Positions 5,370 to 6,456 of a stretch of DNA of 6,456 nt are shown here, piece after piece. The DNA is from an uncultured Clostridia bacterium. Lineage in GTDB: Bacteria > Bacillota > Clostridia > TANB77 > CAG-508. How positions within the stretch are numbered: the stretch's first letter is position 1; each line of letters starts with the position of its first letter. The notes under the pieces are model-generated. The model did no database searches, was not told the origin of the DNA, and saw nothing but the letters and a program-made list of their open reading frames with translations. Location of the stretch: the NCBI GenBank assembly GCA_947630155.1, contig CANRGM010000057.1:1-6456 (forward strand), given 5' to 3'. A program made the position numbers and the translations under genes.

Positions 5370-6456
5370 ATGAAGAAAAAAGTTACTTTATTTAGTATAA
5401 TTGTAATTATTGCGATTAGTATAATAGTAATCACAATTATAAATTTAAAAAATAAAAAAGACATGAATTATCAGTTAGAAGAAGTGAATGAAATTAATTA
5501 TATGGTATTTAGTGAAAATAATAAATTTGGTGTTATTAATAAAACAGGCGAAGTAGTTGTACAAGCACTATATGATGAAGTTCAAATTCCTAATCCATCT
5601 AAGCCTTTGTTTGTTTGCATGTATGATTATGATACTGAAAAAAATCAATATAATATTAAAGTTTTAAATGAAAAATCTGAGCAAATTTTATATCAATTTG
5701 TAGTTGTAGAGGCTATAAGAATTAATCCTGTAAATAATGAAATTCCATACGAAAAAAGCGTTTTAAAATATAAGAAAGATAATAAATATGGTTTAATTGA
5801 TTTTCAAGGAAACATTATAGAGAAAGCAAAATATGAGGAAATAACAGGACTTGATTATAAAGAGGGTTTATTATTAGTCAAAAAGAATGGAAAGTATGGT
5901 GTGATTAATATAAATGGTGCAACAATTATAAAAGCAAAGTATGATTTTATTGAGTCAGATGGTTATTATGAAGAAGGAAATGAATATCAAAAATCAGGCT
6001 TTATTGTTGGAAAAAAATCAAATAATGATTATAAATATGGTTACATAAATTATAAGGGAAAAGAAATTTTAAAAACAAAATATAATCAGATAGAAAGAAT
6101 AATTAATGTAAATAAGAATGATGATATTTATCTTGTAGCTTTTGAAAATGGAAAAGCAGGTTTGTATATAAATAAGAAAAGAACCATAAAACATAAGTAT
6201 GAAGATATTGTATATGATGAAAATAACAATTGTCTTGTGTTGCAAGAAGATTCTAAACAAGGAATTTCAGATTTTTATGGAAATATAATTATAGATATTC
6301 AATATGATAATATTTTCATATCTGGAAAATATGTAAATGCCCAAAAAGATGGTCATGTTGATATATATAATTATGATACTAAGGAAAAAATTAATTTTGA
6401 AAATGTTGTTGGATTAAATCAAACTACAAATGACAATTATTCTATTGCTATAACAG
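5370..6456 (+). CDS. Membrane-anchored protein with degenerate WG-type repeats (3' end outside the window)
   Basis: The frame is open from ATG 5370 to the window edge, giving 362 complete codons. MKKK is followed by a hydrophobic segment (about 5-25), so the protein is probably held in the membrane by an uncleaved signal anchor with the rest outside; no lipobox cysteine is seen. Repeats of the form xK-[YF]-G-[VLY]-I-N-x-x-G-x-x-I-x-x-x-K-Y-[DE]-x-I start near residues 51 (NKFGVINKTG), 138 (NKYGLIDFQG), 174 (GKYGVININGATIIKAKYD), 221 (YKYGYINYKG), 261 (GKAGLYINKK) and 295 (SKQGISDFYG). This is the WG/KWG repeat pattern, but the tryptophan is replaced by Tyr, Phe, Ala or Gln in all six. Such repeats probably form a beta-propeller-like surface. 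No enzyme domain is visible, and the function is unknown. The start was chosen because the ATG at 5366 is in another frame that stops at once. A perfect promoter (5238-5266) makes it a separate transcription unit. Confidence 0.85.
   Translation, partial: MKKKVTLFSIIVIIAISIIVITIINLKNKKDMNYQLEEVNEINYMVFSENNKFGVINKTGEVVVQALYDEVQIPNPSKPLFVCMYDYDTEKNQYNIKVLNEKSEQILYQFVVVEAIRINPVNNEIPYEKSVLKYKKDNKYGLIDFQGNIIEKAKYEEITGLDYKEGLLLVKKNGKYGVININGATIIKAKYDFIESDGYYEEGNEYQKSGFIVGKKSNNDYKYGYINYKGKEILKTKYNQIERIINVNKNDDIYLVAFENGKAGLYINKKRTIKHKYEDIVYDENNNCLVLQEDSKQGISDFYGNIIIDIQYDNIFISGKYVNAQKDGHVDIYNYDTKEKINFENVVGLNQTTNDNYSIAIT

Noticed and set aside
6069..6260. Minus-strand open frames, including one here and others opposite era, recO and rng.
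   Set aside because: They lie wholly opposite well-supported + strand genes and have the hydrophobic Ile/Phe/Leu-rich composition expected from the complement of A-rich coding sequence.

Overview
This is an AT-rich window with Firmicutes-style Shine-Dalgarno sites. TGA and TAG act as stops, so the code is the standard bacterial one. Every gene I can support lies on the + strand. The gene set ybeY, era, a YqzL-like small gene, recO and pth, together with an RNase E/G gene, points to a low-GC Gram-positive, most likely an anaerobic Clostridia lineage. That placement is inferred from gene content and base composition, not from a marker tree.

Region 1 (1-3635) is a compact housekeeping cluster. 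It opens with the C-terminal part of an unrecognised lysine-rich protein (1-552). One base later comes ybeY (554-1033), then era (1128-2033). A spacer of about 150 bases with AT-rich inverted repeats follows. Next is a 56-codon YqzL-family gene (2184-2354) whose 3' end overlaps the start of recO (2311-3012) by 44 bases. Peptidyl-tRNA hydrolase (3078-3635) closes this part. The starts of yqzL, recO and pth are set by good ribosome binding sites and differ from the longest open frames.

Region 2 (3670-4860) is an RNase E/G family gene. Its S1, 5'-sensor and catalytic DNase I-like parts are intact, but it stops just after the conserved LEMTRK segment, before the family's zinc-link cysteines and small domain. 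Its last codons and stop lie inside a 15-bp imperfect hairpin (4850-4898).

Region 3 (4861-6456) looks like new transcription units. A good sigma-A-type promoter (4926-4954) precedes a small single-pass membrane ORF (5087-5248). A perfect-consensus promoter, TTGACA-17-TATAAT (5238-5266), overlaps the end of that ORF and precedes a membrane-anchored protein with degenerate WG-type repeats, which runs off the window at 6456.

Functionally, YbeY and Era act in late 16S rRNA 3'-end maturation, RNase G matures the 16S 5' end in E. coli, and Pth recycles peptidyl-tRNA. Regions 1 and 2 therefore read as a ribosome and RNA maintenance cluster that also carries the DNA-repair gene recO. I see no RNA gene, CRISPR array, transposase or clear defence system. 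The least ordinary stretch is the junction at 4840-5270.
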